A stretch of 64,000 nt of DNA from Cytobacillus pseudoceanisediminis (GCF_023516215.1 NZ_CP097349.1:4430001-4494000), one strand, 5' to 3'; positions 44,964-54,238 are shown, counted from the first letter of the stretch. The notes: generated by a model not told the origin, from the sequence alone. Translations and numbers: made by a program.

Positions 44964-45370
44964 TTCGGACAGGGAAAGCAGAAAAGCGGGAGAAGCAGTC
45001 TGAACCAGGCGCTCATTCGGACAGAAGAAGCGGAAAACAGGGAGAGAGAGTCCGAACTTAGCGCTCATTCGGACAGAAGAAGCAGAAAACAGGGAGAGAG
45101 AGTCCGAACCAGGCACCACTTCGGACAATAGAAGCAGAAAACAGGGAGAGTGAGTCCGAACTTAGCGCTACTTCGGACAGAAGAAGCAGAAAACAGGGAG
45201 AGAGAGTCCGAACTTAGCGCCACTTCGGACAGAAGAAGCAGAAAACAGGGAGAGAGAGTCCGAACTTAGCGTCACTTCGGACAGAAGAAGCGGAAAATAG
45301 GGAGAGTGAGTCCGAACCAGGCGCCGCTTCGGACAATAGAAGCAGAAATCGGGAACAGCAAGTCCGAACC
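44964..45370. repeat. Array of eight 52-bp TTCGGAC/GTCCGAA repeats
   Basis: TTCGGAC starts at 44964, 45016, 45068, 45120, 45172, 45224, 45276 and 45328: exactly 52 bp each time. Each unit is TTCGGACAGAAGAAGCAGAA, an AACAGGGAGAGAGA block, GTCCGAAC and a variable TTAGCGCCAC-like tail. The 7-bp ends are inverted repeats, so each unit could form a hairpin with a long purine-rich loop. It lies between abgB and abgT. Open frames through it in several registers are artefacts of the repeat. Confidence 0.93.
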
Positions 45371-45447
45371 TGGCCGCCGCAGCGGAAAGCATCGTCTACA
45401 CTCAAACTTAAGAAAATACAAAAAAAACAGAAAAGCGAGGGGAGTAT

Positions 45448-46995
45448 ATGAAAACAGAAAAACAAGGACAGAAAGTGGTAACAGAAAATAAAAAAACAGG
45501 GATTGCCCAGAGATTCCTCAATGGAGTTGAGAAGGTCGGCAACAAGCTCCCGGATCCATTTATATTATTTGCCGGGCTCGCAGTGCTTGTGATTATTGTT
45601 TCAGCAATCTTTAGCGCCTTTGGGGCTACTGTTGTCCATCCCGGATCTGGAGAGGAGCTGGAAGTTAAGAACCTGGCATCTGCAGAAGGCCTGAATTTCA
45701 TCCTGACATCCATGCTTGATAACTTCACCGGGTTCGCTCCGCTTGGCCTGGTTCTGTCCATGATGCTCGGGATCGGTCTTGCTGAGAAAGTCGGCATGCT
45801 GGATTATGCCATTAAGAAAACGATTTTAAAATCACCGCCTGCATTAATCACGTATACAGTTGTGTTTGTCGGTATTATGGGGAATATCGCTTCAGATGCT
45901 GCGATGGTTCTGGTGCCGCCGCTTGCTGCAATGGTTTTCTATAAAATCGGCCGTAACCCGATTGCCGGATTGGCTGCAGGATATGCATCAGCGGGTGCCG
46001 GGTTTACCGCAAACCTGCTGATTGCGGGAACGGACGCACTTTTGGCAGGGATTTCAACAGAAGCTGCCAAGATTATAGACGAGAATATTGTCGTTACGCC
46101 AATTGATAACTGGTATTTTAATATTGTTTCTGTATTTGTTTTAACCATTGTCGGCGGACTTGTTACGACGAAATTCATTGAACCGCGTCTTGGAGAATAT
46201 AAAGGCGATGAGGTAAAGGAAGCTATTGCTGAAGATCCGCCTAATGCCGGCAAGGCTTTGCGGAATGCAGCCATTGCCGGGTTTGCCTATATTGCCCTTA
46301 TTGTGGGAACGATCCTTATACCAAACAGCCCGTTAACCAATGAAGATGGCGGACTTGTTCCATCTCCATTCCTGGATGGCATTATTCCAATTATTCTGTT
46401 CTTCTTCATCATTATTGGTACTGTATATGGTATTACGGTTGGAAACATTAAGAGCAGTAAAGATGTTGCCAACTTTATGGCTGAATCGATGAAGGATATG
46501 GCGTCCTATATTGTCTTAATCTTCGCAATCGCCCAATTCATCGCATACTTCAGCTGGTCCAATATCGCTACATGGGTAGCGGTAAATGGGGCAGAATTCC
46601 TGAAGGACGTGGAGTTCACCGGAATCGGATTGATTATTGGCTACATCATTTTTACAGCTTCCTTGAACTTCCTGATCACTTCGGGTTCAGCAAAGTGGGC
46701 GCTTGAAGCACCTGTGTTTGTGCCAATGTTTATGCAGCTTGGCTATCACCCTGCATTCACGCAAGTGGCATACCGTGTAGCAGATTCATCTACGAATATC
46801 GTGACACCGATGATGCCATATATGGTTATCGCCCTGTCGTTTATGCAGAAGTATGATAAAAAAGCGGGAATTGGAACATTCATTTCATTAATGCTTCCGT
46901 ACTCGGTTACGTTCCTGATCACGTGGATCATTATGCTTTTAGTGTTCGTCTTCTTTGGAATCCCGTTTGGTCCGGGAATCGGTCCTTATCTATAA
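45448..46995 (+). CDS. abgT: AbgT family transporter
   Basis: 515 residues with roughly a dozen membrane helices. The family pattern is clear: GVEKVGNKLPDPFILFAGLAVLVII, MMLGIGLAEKVGMLDYAIKK, VFVGIMGNIASDAAMVLVPPLAAM, NFLITSGSAKWALEAPVFVPM and YRVADSSTNIVTPMMPYM, which are the hairpin and core motifs of AbgT. E. coli AbgT imports p-aminobenzoyl-glutamate; relatives export sulfonamides. With the M20D genes on both sides import of an acyl-amino acid for hydrolysis is likely. GAGGGGAGTAT precedes the ATG. Confidence 0.9.
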   Translation: MKTEKQGQKVVTENKKTGIAQRFLNGVEKVGNKLPDPFILFAGLAVLVIIVSAIFSAFGATVVHPGSGEELEVKNLASAEGLNFILTSMLDNFTGFAPLGLVLSMMLGIGLAEKVGMLDYAIKKTILKSPPALITYTVVFVGIMGNIASDAAMVLVPPLAAMVFYKIGRNPIAGLAAGYASAGAGFTANLLIAGTDALLAGISTEAAKIIDENIVVTPIDNWYFNIVSVFVLTIVGGLVTTKFIEPRLGEYKGDEVKEAIAEDPPNAGKALRNAAIAGFAYIALIVGTILIPNSPLTNEDGGLVPSPFLDGIIPIILFFFIIIGTVYGITVGNIKSSKDVANFMAESMKDMASYIVLIFAIAQFIAYFSWSNIATWVAVNGAEFLKDVEFTGIGLIIGYIIFTASLNFLITSGSAKWALEAPVFVPMFMQLGYHPAFTQVAYRVADSSTNIVTPMMPYMVIALSFMQKYDKKAGIGTFISLMLPYSVTFLITWIIMLLVFVFFGIPFGPGIGPYL

Positions 46996-47015
46996 GAATA
47001 GGATGTGGTTAAAAA

Positions 47016-48290
47016 GTGAGTAATCTTGAAAATCAATTAAAAGAGTGGCGGCGTGATTTTCACCGCTATCCAGAGGGAGGATTCCTGGAAATGCGGACAG
47101 CCTCCATTGTCGCATCGATCCTGGATGACCTTGGATTCCAGCTGGAAATGGGCAGGAAGGTAATGGCAGCTGATTATTTTATGGGGAAGCCGAATCAAGA
47201 GGAAACAGCCGCACATTATCGATGGGCTCTCGAAAACGGTGCGAAAAAAGAATATATCGAAGCTTTTACAGACGGCTATACAGGCATTGTCGCAACAATG
47301 GATACTAAAAAGGATGGCCCGGTGATTGCATTCCGTGTTGATATGGATGCATTGCCGATCCATGAATCAGAGGCAGACAGCCATTTTCCGCAAAAAGAAG
47401 GATTCAGGTCTGCAGTTCCAAACACCATGCATGCCTGCGGACACGATGCACATACAACCATCGGGCTTGGCCTGGCAAACTTAATTGCTGAAAATAAAGA
47501 CAGCCTTAAGGGGAAAATCAAATTGATTTTTCAGCCTGCCGAGGAAGGCACCCGCGGGGCTCGTTCGATGTCCGAAGCAGGAGTTGTCGATGATGTGGAT
47601 TATTTAATTGCCTCACATGTCGGTACAGGAGTTCCAGATGGACATTTTGTGGCATCAAAAAACGGATTCCTGGCTACGTCAAAACTTGATGTAACGTTTA
47701 AAGGAGTATCTTCCCATGCAGGCGGAAATCCGGAAGAGGGTAAAAACGCTTTGCTCGCCGCCGCTTCTGCTGCCCTGAATATTTACGCTATTCCGCGTCA
47801 TTCAGAAGGGGCAACCCGCATCAACGTGGGTGAAATGCATGCAGGCTCAGGCCGAAATATCATCGCAGATAAAGCTGTGCTGAAGATAGAAACACGCGGG
47901 GAAACGACAAAAATTAACGAATATGTCAAAGCCCAGGCCGAAGCTGTTATCGCAGGATCAGCCCAAATGTATGGCGTAGAATACGAGATTCGTACTGTGG
48001 GCGAGGCCATTAGTGCTCAAGGTTCAAAAGAGCTGGCATCCGTCTTGCATGCCTGTGCACAAGAAGCTTCCTATATAAAGGAAAGTATTCTTGAAGATGA
48101 TTCACCTGCGGGCTCAGAGGATGCAACCTTCTTCATGGAGCGTGTTCAGCAAAATGGAGGTCAGGCCACATACTGCATTTTCGGTACAGAACTGGCTGCA
48201 GGCCATCATAACGAAAAGTTTGATATTAATGAGGGCACAATGCTAAATGCCGTCCGGCTGCTGTTTGAATCTATAAAAAAATTAAACTAA
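47016..48290 (+). CDS. M20 amidohydrolase, second AbgA-like paralogue
   Basis: 424 residues, starting GTG after AGGATGTGGTTAAAAA, 20 bases after abgT. Sequence landmarks run parallel to the protein at 42214: WRRDFHRYPEGGFLEMRTAS, FRVDMDALPIHESE, TMHACGHDAHTTIGLGLANL, LIFQPAEEGTRGARSM, FLATSKLDVTFKGVSSHAGG and AGHHNEKFDINEG. An internal duplication of the AbgA function in one cluster suggests different acyl or amino acid preference. A strong terminator follows, ending the unit. Confidence 0.85.
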   Translation: MSNLENQLKEWRRDFHRYPEGGFLEMRTASIVASILDDLGFQLEMGRKVMAADYFMGKPNQEETAAHYRWALENGAKKEYIEAFTDGYTGIVATMDTKKDGPVIAFRVDMDALPIHESEADSHFPQKEGFRSAVPNTMHACGHDAHTTIGLGLANLIAENKDSLKGKIKLIFQPAEEGTRGARSMSEAGVVDDVDYLIASHVGTGVPDGHFVASKNGFLATSKLDVTFKGVSSHAGGNPEEGKNALLAAASAALNIYAIPRHSEGATRINVGEMHAGSGRNIIADKAVLKIETRGETTKINEYVKAQAEAVIAGSAQMYGVEYEIRTVGEAISAQGSKELASVLHACAQEASYIKESILEDDSPAGSEDATFFMERVQQNGGQATYCIFGTELAAGHHNEKFDINEGTMLNAVRLLFESIKKLN

Positions 48291-48297
48291 TAAATGG

Positions 48298-48327
48298 ATG
48301 AGGCAGAGCAATCTGCCTCATTTTCTT
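48298..48327 (+). terminator. Terminator after the second AbgA-like gene
   Basis: ATGAGGCAGA pairs perfectly with TCTGCCTCAT around GCAA, followed by TTTCTT. Confidence 0.9.
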
Positions 48328-48353
48328 CATGAGATCAGGGAGGAGTGCTGAAA

Positions 48354-49592
48354 ATGAATGAATGGTTGGATAAGTATCTGAAAGCGTTAAATTTAACAGA
48401 CAGCATGAACCAGGCTAAAGGGTTCTGCCGGTTAGGCTACACGGAAGAAGAATGGCGGGCCATTGATGTATTTGTTTCCATTGCAGAGGATATGGGGTTG
48501 AAGGTTCGAAGAGATGAAGCGGGGAATGCTATTGCCCGCTGGGAAGCTGAAGATTCCTCACCTGCTGTTGCCACAGGTTCTCATGTGGATACGGTCAAAG
48601 GCGGAGGTGGCTATGATGGTGTGGCCGGTGTCCTCTGCGGTCTGGCTGCCGTAAAGAAATTGAAAGAAGAAGGATTCGAACCTGCTTCACCCATTGAAGT
48701 CATTTGTTTTGCATCGGAGGAATCATCCCGTTTTGGCGTATCAACCATTGGCAGCAAGGCTATGAGCGGCCTGCTTAATAAGAGCGAAGTGGAAGATGTA
48801 ACGGATGAGGATGGCATCACCATCCGTCAGGCAGTCGAGGGCATGGGTTTGTCGTGGGAAGCTATTGAAAAGGCTGAACGGCCGGAGTCAGCTCTAAAAA
48901 GTTTTATTGAGCTTCACATAGAGCAGGGGACCAGAATTGAAGATGCCGGTGCAGACTTTGGAGCAGTGACGGCAGTTGCCTGCCCAATCCGTTTAAAGGT
49001 AATCATCAATGGACAGATGGGGCACACAGGAACGACGCCGATGGGCAAACGAAAGGATGCCTTTGTAGCGGCTGCACCTCTCGTTTCATTCATATCAGAG
49101 ACAGCTCTTTCTTTATCGGCTTCCAATGCGGTGCCGATTGTAGCGACAGCAAGCACCTTTGAACTAAAGCCGAACGCCATGAATGTGATTCCCGGAACGG
49201 TTGAGCTTGGAGTCGATATCCGCAGTGTGGAAGATTCGCTGAAAAAAGAAATGGAGGAGCTCATCCGAGAAAAATGTCTTCAGCTTTCTGAATCTTTTGG
49301 TGTTAAAATAGAAGTAAAAACGCTTGTTCATAATCCATCCGTTCAGCTGGATGAGGCAGTGATGCGGAAATTACAGCAATCAGGTGAAACTTTAGGATAC
49401 AAAGCCTTGGTGCTTGAAAGCGGTGCTGGCCATGATGTCATGAATATGGCGGCCAAATGGCCTTCAGGGCTTTTATTCATTCCCTGCAAAAATGGGCTCA
49501 GCCACCATCCTGAGGAGTTTGCCTCTATTGAAGATCTGAGAATGGGAACAGAGATTATCGCTCAATATTTAAAAAATGAAACAAGCATATAA
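48354..49592 (+). CDS. M20 N-carbamoyl-L-amino acid hydrolase / allantoate amidohydrolase family enzyme
   Basis: 412 residues from ATG 48354 (GGGAGGAG lies at good distance; the GTG at 48345 overlaps it). Family M20F/HyuC-AllC: TGSHVDTVKGGGGYDGVAGVL, CFASEESSRFGVSTIGSKA, FIELHIEQGTRIED, MGHTGTTPMGKRKDA, ESGAGHDVMNMA and CKNGLSHHPEEFA carry the metal ligands and the substrate-gripping residues. It hydrolyses a carbamoyl or ureido amide; the exact substrate cannot be fixed. It is 21 bases from the regulator gene. Confidence 0.87.
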   Translation: MNEWLDKYLKALNLTDSMNQAKGFCRLGYTEEEWRAIDVFVSIAEDMGLKVRRDEAGNAIARWEAEDSSPAVATGSHVDTVKGGGGYDGVAGVLCGLAAVKKLKEEGFEPASPIEVICFASEESSRFGVSTIGSKAMSGLLNKSEVEDVTDEDGITIRQAVEGMGLSWEAIEKAERPESALKSFIELHIEQGTRIEDAGADFGAVTAVACPIRLKVIINGQMGHTGTTPMGKRKDAFVAAAPLVSFISETALSLSASNAVPIVATASTFELKPNAMNVIPGTVELGVDIRSVEDSLKKEMEELIREKCLQLSESFGVKIEVKTLVHNPSVQLDEAVMRKLQQSGETLGYKALVLESGAGHDVMNMAAKWPSGLLFIPCKNGLSHHPEEFASIEDLRMGTEIIAQYLKNETSI

Positions 49593-49613
49593 AGAAGAAG
49601 CAGGTGGAAAAGA

Positions 49614-50924
49614 ATGAAGATTCGCGTTGGGGTAGTGGGGCCGGGAGACTCCGTTGGACACATTCTTGCCTTATCGCGTGAATACAGCGAGCTTGAGATG
49701 ATTCCATACATTTATAAGGAAACAAAAGAAACGGAAAAAATTATCAGGGAACATAAAACGGAAATCGATTTATGGTTTTTCTCCGGACAGGCTCCTTATT
49801 ATTACGCGCGTTCAAAAGGGCTGATCGGAGAAGAAAACGCGCATTATCCCCCACTATATGGCTCCAGCCTTCTGGGAACACTCCTTGAAGCGCATATCAG
49901 GGAAGGCGGATTTCAGCAGGCAAGCCTGGACACCATTCAGGAATCGGAGCTTGATATACTAAAGAATACATACTTTTTAGGGGACTTAAACATCCATACT
50001 TTTTCCTACAATGAATACGAGCCGGCAGAGGAAATAATCCGTTTTCATAAGAAGCTTTTTGAGGAAGGGAAGACGGAGGTCGCATTGACTTGTGTCCAGG
50101 AGGTACATGACCGGCTGAGGGAACAGGGAATCCCATGCTACCGGGTGGTCCCTTCCCCTGTCGCCATTAAACTTGTACTCCGCTACCTAAGGGAAAGAGG
50201 CCAGTCCAATTGGTATAAGCGCTCCCAGATAGCGATTATGGGAATGGAAGTCGTTCACTCTGCAAGCTCACTGGAAGAGCAGCATTTCACCTATGAAATG
50301 AAGCGGCATGAGCTGGAAATCAAGCAGGTCATGCTTGATTATGCGGAAAAAGTCCAAGGCTCCTTTGTGCAGATCGGGGATGGTCTATTCTTTATTTATA
50401 CAACCCGGGGCGAAATGGAAATGCATTTTCAGGAAGCCTCCATGTACTCTCTAATAGAAGAAGCGAAAATCCACAGCAAGCTGAAGGTGAGAATCGGTGT
50501 CGGCTACGGGCTGACAGCATATGATGCAGAGCAAAATGTCCGGCTCGCCCTCCAATATGCCCGGGATCAGAAAGCTTCGCCTGTGGTTAGTGTCGATGAA
50601 ACCAAACAAATTAAGGAACACCTTTCTGAATGCGGCGAAGAGGCGGTCTCCTACCAGCACCGCATTTGGGGAGAGGAATGGGAAGAACGCTTTAAGGGCG
50701 CCAAAATCAATCCGGCAATCGTATCCAAAATCGAATACCTATCAAGGCACTATCAAAAAAATATTGTCACTGCGCAGGAAGTCTCAAGATGGCTGAAAAA
50801 CACAGAACGCAATTCGAGGAGGATTATGGCGGAGCTCGAACGGCTGGGGCTTGCCAAAGTGACGGGTGAAGAACAGCCTGGGCAGCGCGGGCGGCCGCGG
50901 AAGGTTTATGAGTTGAAGCTATAA
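49614..50924 (+). CDS. Putative transcriptional regulator with degenerate GGDEF/cyclase-like domain and winged helix
   Basis: 436 residues. The first 200 residues look like a sensor domain of Rossmann type (VGVVGPGDSVGHILALSREYSELEMIPYIY, LTCVQEVHDRLREQGIPCYRVVPSPVAIKLVL). Residues about 205-335 resemble a nucleotide-cyclase or GGDEF fold (IAIMGMEVVHSA, VRIGVGYGLTAYDAEQNVRLALQYARDQ) without the GGDEF signature. The C-terminal 75 residues form a winged helix (YQKNIVTAQEVSRWLKNTERNSRRIMAELERLGLAKV). It probably controls the adjacent amidohydrolase genes. GTGGAAAAGA precedes the ATG. It is not a family I can name securely. Confidence 0.65.
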   Translation: MKIRVGVVGPGDSVGHILALSREYSELEMIPYIYKETKETEKIIREHKTEIDLWFFSGQAPYYYARSKGLIGEENAHYPPLYGSSLLGTLLEAHIREGGFQQASLDTIQESELDILKNTYFLGDLNIHTFSYNEYEPAEEIIRFHKKLFEEGKTEVALTCVQEVHDRLREQGIPCYRVVPSPVAIKLVLRYLRERGQSNWYKRSQIAIMGMEVVHSASSLEEQHFTYEMKRHELEIKQVMLDYAEKVQGSFVQIGDGLFFIYTTRGEMEMHFQEASMYSLIEEAKIHSKLKVRIGVGYGLTAYDAEQNVRLALQYARDQKASPVVSVDETKQIKEHLSECGEEAVSYQHRIWGEEWEERFKGAKINPAIVSKIEYLSRHYQKNIVTAQEVSRWLKNTERNSRRIMAELERLGLAKVTGEEQPGQRGRPRKVYELKL

Positions 50925-50946
50925 AATGGATAAAAGGGTTTGTTTT

Positions 50947-50978
50947 AAGGAGGAGGCTTAGGCTTTCTTCTTTTTTTG
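50947..50978 (+). terminator. Terminator of the regulator gene
   Basis: AAGGAGGAGGC faces GCTTTCTTCTT with two mismatches around TTAG, followed by TTTTT. Confidence 0.65.
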
Positions 50979-51123
50979 TAAAGTCAATAACGGCAGAGCT
51001 ATAAATTGGAATTGGATTGCCGTTATATATAAGAAAATGGAAACGTGTCGTGTTTAAAGTCCTAATTTCCTGAAAATTCGACTTTTAATTAGTAAGTTAA
51101 AGGGCTTATGTGATATAGTTAAC

Positions 51124-51140
51124 TTATTACTAGGTCATAA
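51124..51140 (+). promoter_or_regulatory. Possible weak FapR-type site before the desaturase gene
   Basis: TTATTACTAGGTCATAA is an imperfect palindrome matching the FapR box in about 12 of 17 positions, 53 bases upstream of the desaturase start. The match is weaker than the one before fabZ. Confidence 0.35.
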
Positions 51141-51192
51141 TAGTTAGTTATAAATTCTGGAATGGCAAACCATTTGTAATGGAGGTCTAAAC

Positions 51193-52083
51193 TTGTTAAC
51201 AAATCATCTCGATTTTCGTCTGGAGCCTAAGGTAAGGGAATTGTATGAAGAGCATAAGAAACGTGCTGAAAAAATAGACTGGGGATATCACGAGTTTCTC
51301 CCATGGGATAAAGCGCAGGATTTCCGCCGTGTTCCCTGGGATGAGAGTCAGGTGACACTCCCGGAGTCCGTCATTACCGCTGTGGAGACAGCACTATTAA
51401 CAGAAGTGAATCTCCCATGGTTCACCTCTTATTTGGACCAGACATTTAGAGGTTCATTGAGTGTCATTAAGGAATTTGTGCATACATGGACAGCGGAAGA
51501 GGATCAGCACTCCAATCTGCTAGAAACCTATTTGTTAATCACTCGTAATGTCCATCCGGGCAGGCTTCACCAGCTACATAAGCAAACAGTGGAAAATGGA
51601 TGGAATCCTGATTTCCATACGCCATTTGAAACGATGGTTTATACCTCCATGCAGGAGCTGGCCACCATGGTGTTTTACTATAATGTGGCGAAGGTGGCAG
51701 GGCCTCATGATAAGGATTTATCCAGCTTGCTGAGGCGATTGGCTAAAGATGAGACCCTTCATTATGCTTTTTACAGGGACGTTATTAAATATCACCTGCA
51801 ATTGGAACCTAATTATTGCTACTATCTGGGGAACGTCATCATGAACTTTAAAATGCCAGGTGCTGTCATGCCGGACTTTGAAGATCGGATGGCTATCATC
51901 GCAAAAGAGGCCAATTATGGCCCGCTTGAATATTTTGATCAGGTCCTGGATGTCATTATAGAGTATTGGGAAATTGAAAAGCTGAGGCCGATTGCACCTG
52001 AAGCAGAGAAAGCAAGACTTGATATCCTAAACTATCATGCTCGCTTAAAAAGGGTGAGGGATCGGTTTTACAGCAAGAAATAA
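51193..52083 (+). CDS. Soluble acyl-ACP desaturase (FA_desaturase_2 family)
   Basis: 296 residues of the ferritin-like diiron class that includes plant stearoyl-ACP desaturase and mycobacterial DesA. Iron ligands: VETALLTEVNLPWF (helix 1 Glu), TAEEDQHSNLLETYL (E-E-x-x-H), TSMQELATMVFYYN (Glu) and LAKDETLHYAFYRDV (D-E-x-x-H). There are no membrane segments, unlike the Des acyl-lipid desaturase of B. subtilis. It inserts a double bond in acyl-ACP chains and so affects membrane fluidity. Start TTG after ATGGAGGTCTAAAC. It is a single gene with its own terminator. Confidence 0.86.
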   Translation: MLTNHLDFRLEPKVRELYEEHKKRAEKIDWGYHEFLPWDKAQDFRRVPWDESQVTLPESVITAVETALLTEVNLPWFTSYLDQTFRGSLSVIKEFVHTWTAEEDQHSNLLETYLLITRNVHPGRLHQLHKQTVENGWNPDFHTPFETMVYTSMQELATMVFYYNVAKVAGPHDKDLSSLLRRLAKDETLHYAFYRDVIKYHLQLEPNYCYYLGNVIMNFKMPGAVMPDFEDRMAIIAKEANYGPLEYFDQVLDVIIEYWEIEKLRPIAPEAEKARLDILNYHARLKRVRDRFYSKK

Positions 52084-52088
52084 TTTGT

Positions 52089-52116
52089 AGAACCGGCGGG
52101 GCTGGTTCTTTTTTTG
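52089..52116 (+). terminator. Terminator of the desaturase gene
   Basis: AGAACC pairs with GGTTCT around 9 bases, followed by TTTTTTTG. Confidence 0.85.
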
Positions 52117-52141
52117 TTTGAAAAGAACCGAATTGTGAACG

Positions 52142-52256
52142 CTACAAATTGAGTTTTCCAATCTGCAAATAGAAGGAAAGTCTTGCAAATAAAGTATTCA
52201 ATTCTGCAAATAGAATAACAGTCTTGCAAATAGAGAGCAAAAACCTGCAAATAGTA
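52142..52256. repeat. Tandem 20-21-bp repeat array, 6 units
   Basis: Cores CTACAAATT, CTGCAAATA, TTGCAAATA, CTGCAAATA, TTGCAAATA and CTGCAAATA start at 52142, 52163, 52183, 52204, 52224 and 52245, giving steps of 21, 20, 21, 20 and 21 bp. The sequence between is variable and AT-rich. Architecture matches the arrays at 3441 and 14900. Confidence 0.85.
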
Positions 52257-52347
52257 CCCTATTTCCAATAAAAAGCTCCTCACCGATAGTTTTGCATTCC
52301 TATGAATCGGGAAATTACCTCAATAAAACAACCTGGAGGTAATCATT

Positions 52348-52705
52348 ATGCTGCAATTCATAGAATCCCGCTCTCCCTCTACAATTGCCCTCGCTTTCAA
52401 TGGGAATGCGACCAAGGAAGATGCTGAAAAACTGGATCAATACGTGAGAGAAAATTTTAAAGGTGACCAGAAATTCAATATTCTAGCCATCATGACGGAT
52501 GTAGACGGAACAACCTTCCAAGGAGCAGCGGAAGGAATAGAATTTGATATAAAAAGATGGAAACAGTTTAATAAATTCGCTGTTGTCAGTGACAAAGACT
52601 GGATAGGAACTGTTTCCCAAGCTTACAAACTACCTGCCTGGCATTAAAGTTGAATACTTTGAAGGCCATCAGCTTGAGGAAGCCTGGACTTGGATTAAGG
52701 AGTGA
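52348..52705 (+). CDS. SpoIIAA-like (STAS fold) protein, frameshifted
   Basis: The frame starts MLQFIESRSPSTIALAFNGNATKEDAEKLDQYV and continues with FNILAIMTDVDGTTFQGAAEGIEFDIKRWKQFNKFAVVSDKDWIG, typical of the SpoIIAA-like family (PF11964). It then closes early at 52647. Removing one base near 52612-52618 (GTTTCCC) gives VSKLTNYLPGIKVEYFEGHQLEEAWTWIKE and a stop at 52705, total 118 residues, the normal size. The family has a STAS/CRAL-TRIO-like lipid-binding fold and no known role in sigma-factor control. ACCTGGAGGTAATCATT precedes the ATG. Confidence 0.78.
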
Positions 52706-52766
52706 GAGGTTATCCATACATTTGATGGATTCCCTTTGCAATCCGGAAATGGAATAAGGAAATGTT

Positions 52767-52800
52767 AAAAGGGCCGGTTTCCAGTGAGCCGGCCTTTTGT
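52767..52800. terminator. Terminator between convergent genes
   Basis: AAAAGGGCCGG pairs with CCGGCCTTTT (one bulged G) around 11 bases and is followed by TGTG. It lies between the SpoIIAA-like gene and the convergent regulator gene. Confidence 0.7.
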
Positions 52801-52831
52801 GTGCATCCAAAGACAATTAGTGCACGAGACT

Positions 52832-54217
52832 CTATCGTTCATGCACCTTCAGTTTCTTGGCCTTTTTTACAACCGTCGATTGGTCAATCTTTAAGGCTTC
52901 GGCCACTCTTCTGGTGGTTTTATACTTTTGGAAAGCGGTTAATAGCATGTTCCTTTCTAATTGATCCACCGCTTCTTTCAGGGGGTGAATTCTTCGCTTT
53001 GGGTGTTGGGACTTGAGGCTTCGGTCATTTCGAGGATTTTTTCGGCTTCGATCGTATCCCCTATTGTGTTAATGACCAGTCTTTCAATCATATTTTGCAG
53101 TTCTCTTATATTTCCGGGGTAGTTGTAATCATATAGCGCCCTGATGGCTTCTTCGGAGAAGGTCTTTTTCATCTTATATTTATTATTCATGCTGTCAAGA
53201 AACATTTTGGCGAGGAAAAGCAGGTCTTCCTTACGCTCTCTTAGTGAAGGGATCGTAATGGGCACAACGTTCAGCCTGTAAAAGAGGTCCTCGCGGAATT
53301 GGCCGGCCCTCACCAGCTCCTTAATATCCTTATTGGTGGCTGCAATGATTCTGCAGTCTACTTTAAAAGATGCCGTTCCCCCGATTCTTCTTACAGTACG
53401 ATCATCCAGAACATGCAGAAGCTTCACCTGCAGGCTCACAGGCATGTCTCCGATTTCATCCAGGAAAATGGTGCCGCTGCCGGCAGTTTCAAACAGCCCT
53501 TTTTTCCATCCTTTAGTGCACCTGTGAACGCCCCCTTTTCATAACCGAAAAGCTCTGATTCGAGCAGGTTTTCAGGTATGGCCCCGCAATTGATGGAAAT
53601 AAAGGGCCGGTCCTTGCGATTGCTGACAGAATGAATCATATCGGCCATATACCCTTTTCCGACACCGGTTTCTCCCAATAATAAAACGGTTGCTTCCATA
53701 TTGGCGATATGATGAACCAATTCAATGATTTTTTTCATATCCGGACTTTCAGAGGCCACTTTGCCCCTTTCCAGCTGAGTTCTTTTCATTAATTCCTGTT
53801 TCATCCACTCATGCTCTGCCTGAAGTCTTTTAAGGTCAGAGGCCAGCTTATCCGTTTCGGTAATATCCTTTGAGATGTTAATAATTTTCTCAATCTTTTT
53901 TCCCTATTAAAAATGGGAGTGCCGGTTACCAGGACCGTTTTATTGGCAGCTGTTTTCTGTATAATGGTGACCCTTCTTTTCTTGCGGATCACTTCGCAGG
54001 TGACTGAAATGCTGAAAAAACCTTGTTCTTCAAGTATAAAGGCATTTTTTCCAACCAGTTCAGATTCTGGTACACCGAAAATTTTCTCACAGGATTTGCT
54101 GATTCTGGTAAATACCCCTTCACCGTTTGTAATGGTGATTGCGCTATGGGTTGTATCCAAAATGAAGTTTAAATCCTCAAAGGCTTGCTTATATGTTTCC
54201 AGCTGATTATTCTCCAT
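52832..54217 (-). CDS. Sigma-54-dependent transcriptional activator with PAS domain, three frameshifts
   Basis: About 462 residues after repair. An N-terminal PAS domain (FILDTTHSAITITNGEGVFTRISKSCEKIFGV) is followed by the AAA+ core: GETGVGKGYMADMIHSVS (Walker A), FGYEKGAFTGA (the sigma-54 contact loop), GTIFLDEIGDMPV (Walker B) and REDLFYRLNVVPITIPSLRERKED. The C-terminus is an HTH: YKTTRRVAEALKIDQSTVVKKAKKL. Runs one base short break the frame at 53896-53901, 53500-53505 and 52981-52985 (plus-strand coordinates). Each repair gives perfect family sequence. It is divergent from a sigma-54 promoter and flanks two palindromes it should bind. ATG 54217 follows AAGTGGGGG. Confidence 0.87.
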
Positions 54218-54238
54218 AAAAACCCCCACTTATTCGCT

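Noticed and set aside
44964..45370. CRISPR array
   Set aside because: The whole 52-bp unit is repeated with no unique spacers, and no cas genes are present.
45168..45465. Repeated peptide frames (FSASSVRSDAKFGLSLPVFCFFCP) on the minus strand
   Set aside because: They arise from reading the 52-bp intergenic repeat and change frame between units; no start signals.
48379..48392. cre-like TGAAAGCGTTAAAT inside the start of the M20 gene
   Set aside because: Two mismatches to the palindrome, and the bases are explained by codons for a conserved-looking helix; intragenic cre sites exist but the support is too weak.
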